From contig JAHIVK010000023.1 of the NCBI GenBank assembly GCA_018816385.1, forward strand, positions 1-41,958: 41,958 nucleotides of DNA, in the 5' to 3' direction. The notes beneath the pieces are model-generated. The model saw only the letters and a program-made list of their open reading frames with translations. It did not search any database and was not told where the DNA came from. Positions 1 through 9,053 of the stretch are shown one piece after another. Every line of letters begins with the position of its first letter. Within the stretch, counting starts at the first letter, position 1. This DNA comes from Patescibacteria group bacterium (GTDB lineage: Bacteria > Patescibacteriota > Microgenomatia > UBA1400 > PJMF01). Position numbers and translations under genes: made by a program.

Positions 1-596
1 AAAATTCTGTTTATCTCCTCAACCAACTTAAACACTGCAGTTGAAGGATTATTTTCTACTTTGTTTATCTGGAAGATTTGTTTAGCGTTTTTAATCGCCT
101 CTGCCTGCTTATCTAATATCCGGTCAAAAACACTACAATTTTTGGTGTAAGGTTTGCCACCTAACCGCCTAAAGTGCGTCTTCAGCTTTGTATGGTAATT
201 GGTACGTGGGATTCCAGTTTGTAGTGACTGAAAATGGAGTAAATACCAAAGTTCAAAACACTCATTGCTCCAAGCAAGGCGAATGTCATTCTCTCTTGCC
301 AACTTAGTTGCTACCTTAAACTTTGCAGGGTTTTGATTCCAAAACTCGTCAACATCAAACACACACCAGCATTGGTCCCCATCTTCATCCACAAACCGAC
401 CACGACTAGTTAAAGCATTTTTCTCAGCCACAACTTTTTCAATCAAATCCCAAGGAGAATTACCCTTAAAACGATTGTAGCTAATGGTGATAGTTCTTGA
501 ACGGAGGTGATCTTTGAACTCTTTGAAATATACAGGCTCACCTACCCCACCATTGCAGTAAATATAAATTCTGGGATTGATAGCATGTCGTTTCAT
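1..596 (-). CDS. RloB-like protein (AbiLii-like), 3' end truncated by window edge
   Basis: My reverse translation from ATG at 596 gives an open frame to the edge: MKRHAINPRIYIYCNGGVGEPVYFKEFKDHLRSRTITISYNRFKGNSPWDLIEKVVAEKNALTSRGRFVDEDGDQCWCVFDVDEFW...NDIRLAWSNECFELWYLLHF. The acidic FDVDEFW and the SNECFELWYLLHF block resemble RloB. It follows an AAA15 ATPase by 8 bp. Not in the ORF track because it has no stop in the window. Confidence 0.82.
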   Translation of the reverse strand, partial: MKRHAINPRIYIYCNGGVGEPVYFKEFKDHLRSRTITISYNRFKGNSPWDLIEKVVAEKNALTSRGRFVDEDGDQCWCVFDVDEFWNQNPAKFKVATKLARENDIRLAWSNECFELWYLLHFQSLQTGIPRTNYHTKLKTHFRRLGGKPYTKNCSVFDRILDKQAEAIKNAKQIFQINKVENNPSTAVFKLVEEINRI

Positions 597-604
597 AGCT
601 CATA

Positions 605-1861
605 TTACTTAATAGTTTCCAACTGTTTGATATACGGCAAAGCCCCATATCTACCTTCCAGATACCGCTTAGCGAAATTCAAGTTAGATCTCTCTTTCAA
701 ATCCATCAGAGAGAATAGCTCTGAGGCTCCAAACTTATCTTTTTGTGCAAACCAAACCTGATCTCGACGTAACAGATCTTCATCAAGCAGACTTATGTCA
801 TGAGTAGTGAAAATTAACTGAGCATCTTTGGCATTGTGATCGCCTGAGTTAAACATTTTCAAAATATATCGACACATCAAAGGATGTAAGCTTGAATCCA
901 GCTCATCAATGATAAGGGTATTGGACTCTTCAAGAGAATTAATAAAGGGAGCTGATAAAGCAAACATTTGTTGCGTACCATCTGACTCTTTGAAAAAGTT
1001 AAAAGGTACTGTCCCAGCACTCTTATTTTGAGCATCATATTTTTTATGGAGGACAGATAGCCTTCTTTCAAAGAAATTGCTTTTACCTGCTACCAATTGA
1101 TCTCTAAATTGAGGAGGTACTGTTTTTATTATCTCTTCGACAGAGACGCGTTTTTCCTCAGAGATAATATCACTAATTCCCAAGTCGGCTTCCAGTAAGA
1201 ACTCTTTCATCCGTTCACGATAACTTTCTTCCTTGGTGTATTTCTCAAAAGCATAGTTAAGCGTCTGACCTCTTTCTAACCCAGAAACAACTTGAATTCT
1301 TTTTATAGCATCTACAACTTTTGTTGAAAATTCACCACCATAACTAGCAACTACTGACAAAAATAAAACATTTTCCCTTGTTTGCTTTCTAGTAATCGCA
1401 GAGCCCTCTTTGAAGTAACGAGCATTTACTTTGATCTCACTGGAATTACGCTCAAATAAAACTTTCTTATTTGGGTATTGATGTAACCATTCCTTATGAA
1501 CCTTTTGATTAGATACTTCAAAACCATAGACGAAAAAATCTTTGCCTACTACAATCTCAAGTTCGAATAGGCTTGGCTTATGCTCAGTCTCGTTACTTAA
1601 CAGGAACGGTTCGACAGGGATAACGTTTTCAAGTTGTTTTAATCCATTCACTACAAAATTACGTACAAAGGCAAAAGCCTTAATAAAATTTGACTTACCT
1701 GAAGCGTTTGAACCATAAATAGCGACAGCCCTCACAAAGGTTTCCCCGTGTGCCTTGGTTAAAACCTCTTTCAGGCTAGTATCTTGTTTTCTAGCCACAA
1801 AAGAGAACGTCTGGTTGTCCTTAAAAGATAGAAAATTGCCAATGGTGAATTTTGTTATCAT
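605..1861 (-). CDS. AAA15/AAA21-family ATPase, RloA/AbiLi-like
   Basis: MITKFTIGNFLSFKDNQTFSF..., Walker A GSNASGKSNFIKAF, Walker B TLIIDELDSSLHP, then FTTHD. Start set at 1861 rather than 1888 because a TTGACA-17-CATAAT promoter ends 6 nt upstream of this ATG. Confidence 0.88.
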   Translation of the reverse strand: MITKFTIGNFLSFKDNQTFSFVARKQDTSLKEVLTKAHGETFVRAVAIYGSNASGKSNFIKAFAFVRNFVVNGLKQLENVIPVEPFLLSNETEHKPSLFELEIVVGKDFFVYGFEVSNQKVHKEWLHQYPNKKVLFERNSSEIKVNARYFKEGSAITRKQTRENVLFLSVVASYGGEFSTKVVDAIKRIQVVSGLERGQTLNYAFEKYTKEESYRERMKEFLLEADLGISDIISEEKRVSVEEIIKTVPPQFRDQLVAGKSNFFERRLSVLHKKYDAQNKSAGTVPFNFFKESDGTQQMFALSAPFINSLEESNTLIIDELDSSLHPLMCRYILKMFNSGDHNAKDAQLIFTTHDISLLDEDLLRRDQVWFAQKDKFGASELFSLMDLKERSNLNFAKRYLEGRYGALPYIKQLETIK

Positions 1862-1867
1862 GATCAG

Positions 1868-1896
1868 ATTATGGCACTTTACTTGCAAATTGTCAA
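1868..1896 (-). promoter_or_regulatory. Sigma70-like promoter for the AAA/RloB pair
   Basis: Minus strand: TTGACA (1896-1891), 17-nt spacer, CATAAT (1873-1868), 6 nt to ATG at 1861. Confidence 0.65.
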
Positions 1897-1921
1897 TACT
1901 TTAGTAAATAATTTGCAGTAA

Positions 1922-1950
1922 TTGACTATTTTTGCAGTTATTTGTATACT
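1922..1950 (+). promoter_or_regulatory. Divergent sigma70-like promoter
   Basis: TTGACT (1922-1927), 17-nt spacer, TATACT (1945-1950). Confidence 0.6.
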
Positions 1951-2006
1951 TTAAAAGTTCCTTAACAACTGGTGTTTTTAGGTCTGCAGTTTGCAAAGGA
2001 GGAACT

Positions 2007-2072
2007 ATGGAACAACTAAATAAAAACCATATTACCAACCCTAATAGTCGTTTCACTGTTTTTCTCGATTAG
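2007..2072 (+). CDS. Candidate 21-aa small protein or leader peptide (MEQLNKNHITNPNSRFTVFLD)
   Basis: AAAGGAGG Shine-Dalgarno 5 nt upstream of ATG and a promoter-like sequence about 57 nt upstream. No homology evidence. Confidence 0.35.
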   Translation: MEQLNKNHITNPNSRFTVFLD

Positions 2073-2184
2073 TTTAAATATACAGTACTGGAGTAGAACA
2101 CAGACCTAAGAACACAGTTGTTTCCATTTTAGAAATAACTCCGAAGCAGTAGGCTAAACTCATTTGTGATATACTTTGATGTAT

Positions 2185-2526
2185 ATGGCCAGAGTTTCGC
2201 ATCAAAGTACTGCTCAAAATTTGTCTGCCATTGCCCGTTCCCTGGAATCGGCAGAAGAAAAACTGATTTGTTTCTCTGCCCTTTTGGGTAATAAAACACT
2301 AGAGTTAATTGGCCGGAAGCTGGCCATCATTGAACTTCTGGAGCAGGAGATTCCCTACACCGAGATTAGCCAGCGATTGGGCGTCTCCAGTGCCACCATT
2401 GCCTCGGTCACCCAAAACATGGCACCCAGCGTCCGACAGATGATCTCTGCCAAGTTACATCAAGAAAAGAAAATTGATCGCCTGACTAATCAAATCTGGA
2501 AATTCCTTCCCGACTGGCTCAAGTAA
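2185..2526 (+). CDS. TrpR-related YerC/YecD-like DNA-binding protein
   Basis: Helix-turn-helix segment IPYTEISQRLGVSSATIASVTQ in a small helical protein; the pattern resembles the YerC/YecD TrpR-like family. Track start 2176 is TTG; the ATG at 2185 lies 9 nt after TATACT. Confidence 0.75.
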   Translation: MARVSHQSTAQNLSAIARSLESAEEKLICFSALLGNKTLELIGRKLAIIELLEQEIPYTEISQRLGVSSATIASVTQNMAPSVRQMISAKLHQEKKIDRLTNQIWKFLPDWLK

Positions 2527-2567
2527 CTCACTTTTCATCTGGTCGCTGAAATTGAAGCAAGTTATAA

Positions 2568-2788
2568 TACAATGGAATTGTAAAGAAATAGATTGGATTC
2601 CCGCTTGGCGCGGGAATGACAACACAAGCGGGAATGACAACTCGTCCGTCATCCTCGCGAAGCGGGGATGGATTCCCCTCCCTGCGGTCGGGGAATGACG
2701 AAGGGGGGGGAATGACAAAGGGCGCGGGAATGACAACACTGGAGGAGAATGACGATTAAACTCGTTTCTTGTTTCACTACATATCTAT
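2568..2788 (-). repeat. Composite dispersed element: A-box plus GC-rich hairpin units
   Basis: Multiple units of ATTCCCGC..GCGGGAATGAC / TCATCCTCGCGAAGCGGGGATGGATTCC; the right end on the minus strand reads ATAGATATGTAGTGAAACAAGAAACGAGTTTAATCGTCATTCTCC. Confidence 0.75.
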
Positions 2789-2789
2789 C

Positions 2790-4235
2790 ATGAACAAATC
2801 CTTTTACATCACCACCGCCTTGCCTTATGTTAACGCCTCTCCCCACATTGGTTTTGGCTTGGAGATTGTGACGGCTGATGTCTTGGCCCGATATCACCGA
2901 CTCCTGGGAGAGTCTGTGGTTTTTAATACCGGTGTGGATGAACACGGCCAAAAGATCTTGAACCAAGCCCTCAAAGCCGGTCAAAGTCCTCAAGACTATG
3001 TGGATGAGTATGCCCAAAAATATCTCAAACTCAAAGACCTGCTTGATTTGAGCTGGACCAATTTTATCCGGACCACTGATCCTCATCACCTCAAGGCGGC
3101 GACAGAGTTCTGGCGCTTAAGCCTCAAAAACGGCTTTATTTACAAAGACCAGTACGCGACTAAGTACTGTGTAGGCTGTGAACTGGAGAAAACCGACAGC
3201 GAACTGGTGGATGACCACTGTCCACTCCACCCCCAACAAACCATTGAACAGCGCGATGAAGAAAACTACTTCTTTAGATTTTCTAAGTTTCAATCCAAAT
3301 TAAAAGAATTGTATTTGGCTCATCCCAACTTTATTTTGCCAGCCGGCAAAATGAAAGAAATGTTGGCCTTTGTCGATCAAGGTTTAACTGACTTTAGTAT
3401 CTCTCGGCTCAAAGCCAAAATGCCTTGGGGAGTGGCGGTACCAGATGACCCAGACCATGTGATGTACGTCTGGTTTGATGCTTTAATTAACTACATTAGT
3501 GTCTTGGGCTGGCCTCAATCAAGCCAAAAGTTTGATCAGTTTTGGCCGGGCGTACAAATTGCCGGCAAGGATAATTTGCGTCAGCAATCTGCCATGTGGC
3601 AGACCATGCTTATGTCGGCTGGATTACCTTGTTCCAAACAAATCTTAATTAATGGCTTTATTAGTGTTGAAGGCCAAAAGATGAGCAAGTCTTTGGGAAA
3701 TGTTATCTCACCCCAAGATATGATCGACAGGTATGGACTGGATGCCACCCGTTGGCTGTTGGTCAATCTGGGACCTTTGCAAACCGATATGGACGTATCT
3801 TGGACCAAGTTCGATACTATCTATACAGCTACTTTGAGCCGAGGCCTGGGTAATGTTTGTTCAAGAATCGCTAAATTAGCCGAACAAACTGGCGCCACCA
3901 GTTCCAAGCCAGCACTTTCGCTAGCGAAAGTGTTCCAGATTGCACTTGATGGTTATCAAGTTTCAACTGCTGTCGACTGGATTAATCAACAGGTGAGTTT
4001 GATTGATGAGTACTTAAGTCAAACCAAACCCTGGTTAATGACGGGACCGGAAAAAACTCAAGTTGTGTCCAAAGCAGTTGATCAAATCCTAGTTCTGGCT
4101 CATCATTTATCAGTTTTCTTGCCAGGCACATCAGAAGTGATGACCAAGCATTTTTCTGCCCATCACATTGCTAGTATCAAGCCACTTTTCCCTGGTTTAA
4201 CTCCATCAGCAGCCAAATCAGAAAGTAAAAAGTAA
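2790..4235 (+). CDS. metG: Methionyl-tRNA synthetase
   Basis: TTALPYVNASPHIGFGLEIVTADVLARYHRL, zinc-site CVGCELEK, and EGQKMSKSLGN (KMSKS). Confidence 0.96.
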   Translation: MNKSFYITTALPYVNASPHIGFGLEIVTADVLARYHRLLGESVVFNTGVDEHGQKILNQALKAGQSPQDYVDEYAQKYLKLKDLLDLSWTNFIRTTDPHHLKAATEFWRLSLKNGFIYKDQYATKYCVGCELEKTDSELVDDHCPLHPQQTIEQRDEENYFFRFSKFQSKLKELYLAHPNFILPAGKMKEMLAFVDQGLTDFSISRLKAKMPWGVAVPDDPDHVMYVWFDALINYISVLGWPQSSQKFDQFWPGVQIAGKDNLRQQSAMWQTMLMSAGLPCSKQILINGFISVEGQKMSKSLGNVISPQDMIDRYGLDATRWLLVNLGPLQTDMDVSWTKFDTIYTATLSRGLGNVCSRIAKLAEQTGATSSKPALSLAKVFQIALDGYQVSTAVDWINQQVSLIDEYLSQTKPWLMTGPEKTQVVSKAVDQILVLAHHLSVFLPGTSEVMTKHFSAHHIASIKPLFPGLTPSAAKSESKK

Positions 4236-4357
4236 TAGTGACAATTTATCAAGTGTTTATCAACAGACAAATCAGAAGTTAACAAGCTGTAGAGAATATT
4301 TATTAAAAATTCAAATCAAAAATTAATATTAATATCATTAAATATACATTCATTAAC

Positions 4358-5863
4358 ATGATGTCAAAACTCCAAATTTATTTCAAGCGCCATCCTGTTA
4401 AAACCCAACGCTTCTTGGAGATTTTGCCGGGAGTCTTTTCTTGGTCGTTGATCTTATTCCCTATCTGGGGGTCATTTGTGGTACCCAATCTGGTGGCCTA
4501 CTACACTATATTGTTTGTGGTCTATTGGTTATATCGGTCTTTTACAGTGGCAGGTTTGGCGGTATCTTCTCACTTTGCTATCAGAGCCTCTAAAAGATTT
4601 AATTGGATTCAACTACTCAAGGATAAATACCCCAATCGCTGGCGAAAAATTCATCACTTAATTATTATCCCCACCTACAACGAGCCAATCACAACTTTAG
4701 AGCACACTCTGCAAAGTTTGGTCGATCAAACTGTCCCCAGGAAAAATATCCATATTATGCTGTCTTTTGAAACTCGAGAGGGTGCAGAGGTCAAAAGTAA
4801 ATCTAAACACTTGCTTAAAATGTTTGGCAGTAAGTTTGGTCATCTTTGGTCAACCTACCATCCGGAGATAAAGGGCGAGGTCAAAGGTAAATCGGCCAAC
4901 ACTTGCTGGGGAGCCAAAATGGCTAAAGGCTTATTAATTGATGAGGCGGGCCTAGACATTGATGACGTGACTATCTCCAGCGAAGATGCCGATGCCCGGT
5001 TTCACAAATCCTACTTTGCCAACATCACCTACGAATTTCTGTCCAACCCCATGCCCTACAACAACATTTGGCAGGGAGCGGTGGTCTTCTATAACAACAT
5101 CTGGCGAGTGCCAGCTCCCATTCGGGTGATTGCCTCGATGTTCTCGGTCATTCAGATGTATATCTTGAAGCGATCGGACAGATTAATCAACTTCTCCACC
5201 TATACCACCAGTCTCAAGCATGTAGTCGAGATTGGCTATTGGGATACTGATGTCATCCCGGAGGACTATCGGTTGTTTTTTAAATCCTATTTTGCTAAAA
5301 AGGGTCAGTTTTGGGTTAGGCCAATTTTCTTGCCCATTTTTGCTGATGCAGCCGAAGCCAAAGGTTTGATTAACACCTTCATTAACCAGTATCAGCAACT
5401 CAAGCGTTGGGCCTGGGGAGTGAGTGATGACGCCTACATCATTAAGAAATTTATCGAAAGCGACGAAATTCCTTTTTGGGATAAAACTGTCCGCATTTCC
5501 AAAACCATCCAAGATCACTTTTTGTGGCCGGTTAATTGGTTTGCCATTACCATTGCGGCCTTCTTCCCGCCCTTACTTAATCCCGAGTTTAGTCGAACGA
5601 TTATTGGCAAAACACTGCCCCAAGTTACTTCAACTCTGCTAACTTTATCTCTTGTTTCGATGGTGGTTATCTTTATCCTGGATGCCTTAAACCGGCCTCC
5701 CAAACCAGGTGGCAGATCATTTCTGTCCTACATTCTCCAGCCTCTGGAGTTTCTGATGCTGCCTATCACTGGCTTCTTCTTTGCCGCTCTGCCGGGCATT
5801 GACGCCCACACTCGCCTAATGCTAGGCAAGTATATTGAGTATAAAGTTACGAAGAAAGTCTAA
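4358..5863 (+). CDS. Family 2 glycosyltransferase, membrane-associated
   Basis: LIIIPTYNEPITTLEHTLQSLVDQ, SSEDADARFH, QLKRWAWGVSDDAY (QxxRW-like) and flanking TM segments. Confidence 0.85.
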   Translation: MMSKLQIYFKRHPVKTQRFLEILPGVFSWSLILFPIWGSFVVPNLVAYYTILFVVYWLYRSFTVAGLAVSSHFAIRASKRFNWIQLLKDKYPNRWRKIHHLIIIPTYNEPITTLEHTLQSLVDQTVPRKNIHIMLSFETREGAEVKSKSKHLLKMFGSKFGHLWSTYHPEIKGEVKGKSANTCWGAKMAKGLLIDEAGLDIDDVTISSEDADARFHKSYFANITYEFLSNPMPYNNIWQGAVVFYNNIWRVPAPIRVIASMFSVIQMYILKRSDRLINFSTYTTSLKHVVEIGYWDTDVIPEDYRLFFKSYFAKKGQFWVRPIFLPIFADAAEAKGLINTFINQYQQLKRWAWGVSDDAYIIKKFIESDEIPFWDKTVRISKTIQDHFLWPVNWFAITIAAFFPPLLNPEFSRTIIGKTLPQVTSTLLTLSLVSMVVIFILDALNRPPKPGGRSFLSYILQPLEFLMLPITGFFFAALPGIDAHTRLMLGKYIEYKVTKKV

Positions 5864-5916
5864 TCGAATTGTGGTTCAATTTGTGCGATGATAGAGTGGC
5901 TAATCAATAAGAAAAC

Positions 5917-7647
5917 ATGCCAAAAAATGGGATAGCAAATATGAAGTGCTGGCTAATTAAAATTGATAAGTTCCTGGACACCAAATTGCCTTTAGTTATC
6001 CTGCTGTCTTTAGTGGTCTTGCTTCGCCTGCCTAACTTCTTTGAACCATATTGGTATGGTGATGAAGCCATCTACTTGACCGTTGGTCAATCAATCAACG
6101 CCGGCCAAAAGCTGTATGCCCAGATTATCGATCACAAAACTCCTCTTATTTACTACTTAGCTAGAGTCCCCAATCAGTTTAGTTTTCGTTTACTGCTGAT
6201 GGGCTGGATGCTGATTTCTACTTGGACATTTTTTCAAATCGCCAAAAAATTGTTTAAAAGTTGTCATGCCGTCATGACAGCTAGCGTCCTTTTTGTGCTA
6301 CTTACCACTCTGCCGTGGTTGGAAGGTCACATTCCCAATGGCGAATTATTTGTGATGGGCTTTGTCTTAGTCGGGGGCTGGCTGTTAACCAAGACTAAAC
6401 TCTGGCAAGCTTTAATTGACCCAAAGACTCCAGTCACCAAACCTCTGCCGTTTTTAGACTTACCCAGGGTTTTGTCCTCTACTTGGCAAACTTGGCGACA
6501 TAAGAGGTGGCTGAAAAAGTGGCGGGTAACTGGTCTAGAAAATTTCTGGTTGCTCTTGGGTGGCATTTTGCTAGGTTTGGGTATCTTAACCAAAGTCCCG
6601 GGTTTATTTGATGTGGCCGGTTGGGGGTTAATCGGTTGGTTTATCTTGACCAACTCTCTGCCTAACTCAAGAGCCACCAGTCAAGTCAAAGAAGACTTTG
6701 CCAAATCAAGCCTAGTAGTCATTCAAAAACTCAGTCTATTGGTGGCTGGTATTTTACTGCCTCTAATTTTATCGGCTATCTACTTTGGCTTGCTGGGTGC
6801 AGGTCCAGACTATCTCAGGTTTGGCCTTTTATATAACTTTCACTATGCTGGTAACTGGGGTTTACCTTTTACCAACCCCTTGTTACTCAAGTTCTTTACC
6901 TTGCCTGGCAAATTAGGTCTGGCCACTTTGCTGGTCTTGATTTTAACTGTATTTCGACACCGCTTTTCTGGTCGCTTCCAGTTCATCGCCGGCTGGTTGA
7001 TTTTAGCTTTGTTTGGCAGTTTATTATCAAACCGACCTTACCCTCACTACTTCCAACAGTTAGTACCACCCGTTATGTTGTTGGTTGGTTATTTAATTGA
7101 AAAATGCCAAGTTATATACGGCCAAAAAAAGTTCTACTTGAATCAAGTTTGGTCTTTAACCATGAGCGGACTGCTGTTGTTTTTAATAACTAGCACCTTT
7201 TTACTGCTGGGCTTTAGACCATACGCCGTCGGCAGTTACTACAGCTCGTGGCTTAAATTAGTCACCGGTCAGCAGTCTTCAGAAACCTACAAAAATAGCT
7301 TCAACCACCTACTGCCGGACAACTACAAACTAAGTACTTTTCTCAAACAAACTCAAACCAAACGCTTGTTCATTTGGGGTACCAATCCGGCTTTGTATGC
7401 TCTGTCTCAGACTGTACCAGTCGGTCGGTTTACCGTCTCTTTCCATATTATTGACATTAGCGCTTACGACGAAACTATGCAGGCTTTAATCCAAACACCG
7501 CCCCCATATATTGTGGTGATGAAAGACGAGCTGGCCCCCTTTCCAGAGTTTTATCAATTCTTAAATGCAAACTACATGCCCAACTCAACCAGTGACCAGT
7601 ATCAGTATATGAATCTTTGGAAGTATGCACCAAACCTTAGTCCCTAA
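5917..7647 (+). CDS. Multi-TM GT39/ArnT/PMT-like glycosyltransferase
   Basis: RLPNFFEPYWYGDEAIYLTVGQSINAGQKLYAQIIDHKTPLIYYLARV: acidic motif in first loop, many TM helices. Confidence 0.75.
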   Translation: MPKNGIANMKCWLIKIDKFLDTKLPLVILLSLVVLLRLPNFFEPYWYGDEAIYLTVGQSINAGQKLYAQIIDHKTPLIYYLARVPNQFSFRLLLMGWMLISTWTFFQIAKKLFKSCHAVMTASVLFVLLTTLPWLEGHIPNGELFVMGFVLVGGWLLTKTKLWQALIDPKTPVTKPLPFLDLPRVLSSTWQTWRHKRWLKKWRVTGLENFWLLLGGILLGLGILTKVPGLFDVAGWGLIGWFILTNSLPNSRATSQVKEDFAKSSLVVIQKLSLLVAGILLPLILSAIYFGLLGAGPDYLRFGLLYNFHYAGNWGLPFTNPLLLKFFTLPGKLGLATLLVLILTVFRHRFSGRFQFIAGWLILALFGSLLSNRPYPHYFQQLVPPVMLLVGYLIEKCQVIYGQKKFYLNQVWSLTMSGLLLFLITSTFLLLGFRPYAVGSYYSSWLKLVTGQQSSETYKNSFNHLLPDNYKLSTFLKQTQTKRLFIWGTNPALYALSQTVPVGRFTVSFHIIDISAYDETMQALIQTPPPYIVVMKDELAPFPEFYQFLNANYMPNSTSDQYQYMNLWKYAPNLSP

Positions 7648-7966
7648 TCAGAAGTTAATCAAGTTTAATCTGGCTATCAGCTTAAGTATGGGCGTAGGCT
7701 TGCTGATCATGTTTGGCAGGCTTCAACCCACATTACCTTTGTTCTACTCTTTGCCTACCAAAGAAGCCAGTTTAATTGCCAAAGAGTGGCTGGCAGTTAT
7801 TCCAGGCGTGTCTTTATTGATTAATGGTTTGCATTGGCTGATGACCAAGCACCTATCCAGTCGACTCAACCAACCCACTATTTGGCAGTTATTCTGGCAG
7901 ATGACAACTCTGATTCAAATTTTGCTGGCTATGAGTTTTGTGAGAATTATTTGGATAACGTACTAG
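7625..7966 (+). CDS. Small hydrophobic membrane protein, unknown
   Basis: 113-aa ORF with several hydrophobic segments, overlapping the upstream gene by 23 bp in a co-oriented cluster. Confidence 0.6.
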   Translation: MHQTLVPNQKLIKFNLAISLSMGVGLLIMFGRLQPTLPLFYSLPTKEASLIAKEWLAVIPGVSLLINGLHWLMTKHLSSRLNQPTIWQLFWQMTTLIQILLAMSFVRIIWITY

Positions 7967-7986
7967 GTTAAAGCAGAAAGTCTGCT

Positions 7987-9051
7987 ATGTGGTTATTTAT
8001 ATTTAGCTTTCTACTAGCCGCCGGTCTAGCTCCTCTGGTCATCAAGTTTTATCGATCACGAGGCTGGGTGGATGACCCCAAACACCATCCTCACGCCAAA
8101 GTCGTCCATACTCAAGCTGTACCTCGGGGTGGCGGGGTGGTGGTTTTTGGCGCTATTTTAATTGCCTCGCTCATTTTCTTGGATATAGACAAATACTTAA
8201 TTGCCATCTTGGCTGGAGCTGGTCTGCTAATGTTCACGGGCATCTGGGACGATGTTAAAAACATTCATCCTTTTATCCGTTTGGGAGTGGGTATCTTGGC
8301 TGGTTTGGTGGTGGTGGGTTCAGGCATTGGCATTGCTTATGTCTCCAATCCCTTTGGAGCTGGGGTGATTCATCTCAACCAACCTCAACTGGCTTTTTGG
8401 TTTAATAATCAACTGCACACTATCTGGATTTGGGCTGATATTTTTGCTCTACTGTTTCTAGTTTGGAACATTAACATTGTCAACTGGTCCAAAGGAGTTG
8501 ATGGCCAGATGCCCGGCTTTGTGAGTATCGCCGCTTTAATGATTGGCTTTTTATCCTATCGATTTATTGATGACCCGACTCAATTTAATACCGCTCACTT
8601 AAGTTTTATTACAGCTGGAGCTTTTGCGGGCTTATTAGTTTGGAACTGGTATCCTCAAAAAATTATGCCCGGCTATGGAGCCGGCTCCATCGCTGGCTTT
8701 CTACTGGGGGTGCTGGCAATTTTATCGGGAGCCAAAGTCGCCGCCGCTTTAATGGTGCTGGCGGTACCGACTGCCGACGCAATTTTCACTATTTCCAGAC
8801 GGATTATTGCCGGCAAGTCGCCATTCTGGGGAGACCGAGGACATTTGCATCACAAATTACTGGATGTGCTGGGTTGGTCCAAACCCCAAATTGCGGTTTT
8901 GTATTGGTCAAGTAGCTTTTTGTTGGGGTTTCTATCTTTGTATTTGAATACCTGGTTAAAATTGATTACAATATCGGTGGTTGGAGCTACGGTTTTTGGG
9001 TTTTTAATTTGGGCTAAGTTAGTCAGTCAAAATAGAACCCATCACATCTAA
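7987..9051 (+). CDS. WecA/MraY-like polyprenyl-phosphate sugar-1-phosphate transferase (GT4 family)
   Basis: DDPKHHPHAKVVHTQAVPRGGG, FTGIWDDVKNIHP, WNINIVNWSKGVDGQMPG, PTADAIFTISRRIIAGKSPFWGDRGHLHHKLLD. Confidence 0.92.
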   Translation: MWLFIFSFLLAAGLAPLVIKFYRSRGWVDDPKHHPHAKVVHTQAVPRGGGVVVFGAILIASLIFLDIDKYLIAILAGAGLLMFTGIWDDVKNIHPFIRLGVGILAGLVVVGSGIGIAYVSNPFGAGVIHLNQPQLAFWFNNQLHTIWIWADIFALLFLVWNINIVNWSKGVDGQMPGFVSIAALMIGFLSYRFIDDPTQFNTAHLSFITAGAFAGLLVWNWYPQKIMPGYGAGSIAGFLLGVLAILSGAKVAAALMVLAVPTADAIFTISRRIIAGKSPFWGDRGHLHHKLLDVLGWSKPQIAVLYWSSSFLLGFLSLYLNTWLKLITISVVGATVFGFLIWAKLVSQNRTHHI

Positions 9052-9053
9052 AT

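Noticed and set aside
2455-3089. Minus-strand ORFs 2455-2739 and 2649-3089
   Set aside because: They translate the GC-rich hairpin repeat (SFPRPLSFPPLRHSPTAGRG, VIPRPQGGESIPASRG) and the antisense of metG.
5853-5863. GAAGAAAGTCTAAT at the end of the GT2 gene, and the similar AAAGAAAGTCTAAT at the end of ftsE
   Set aside because: They resemble the element right-arm tip, but both encode ..KKV-stop and lack the rest of the arm; likely coincidence.
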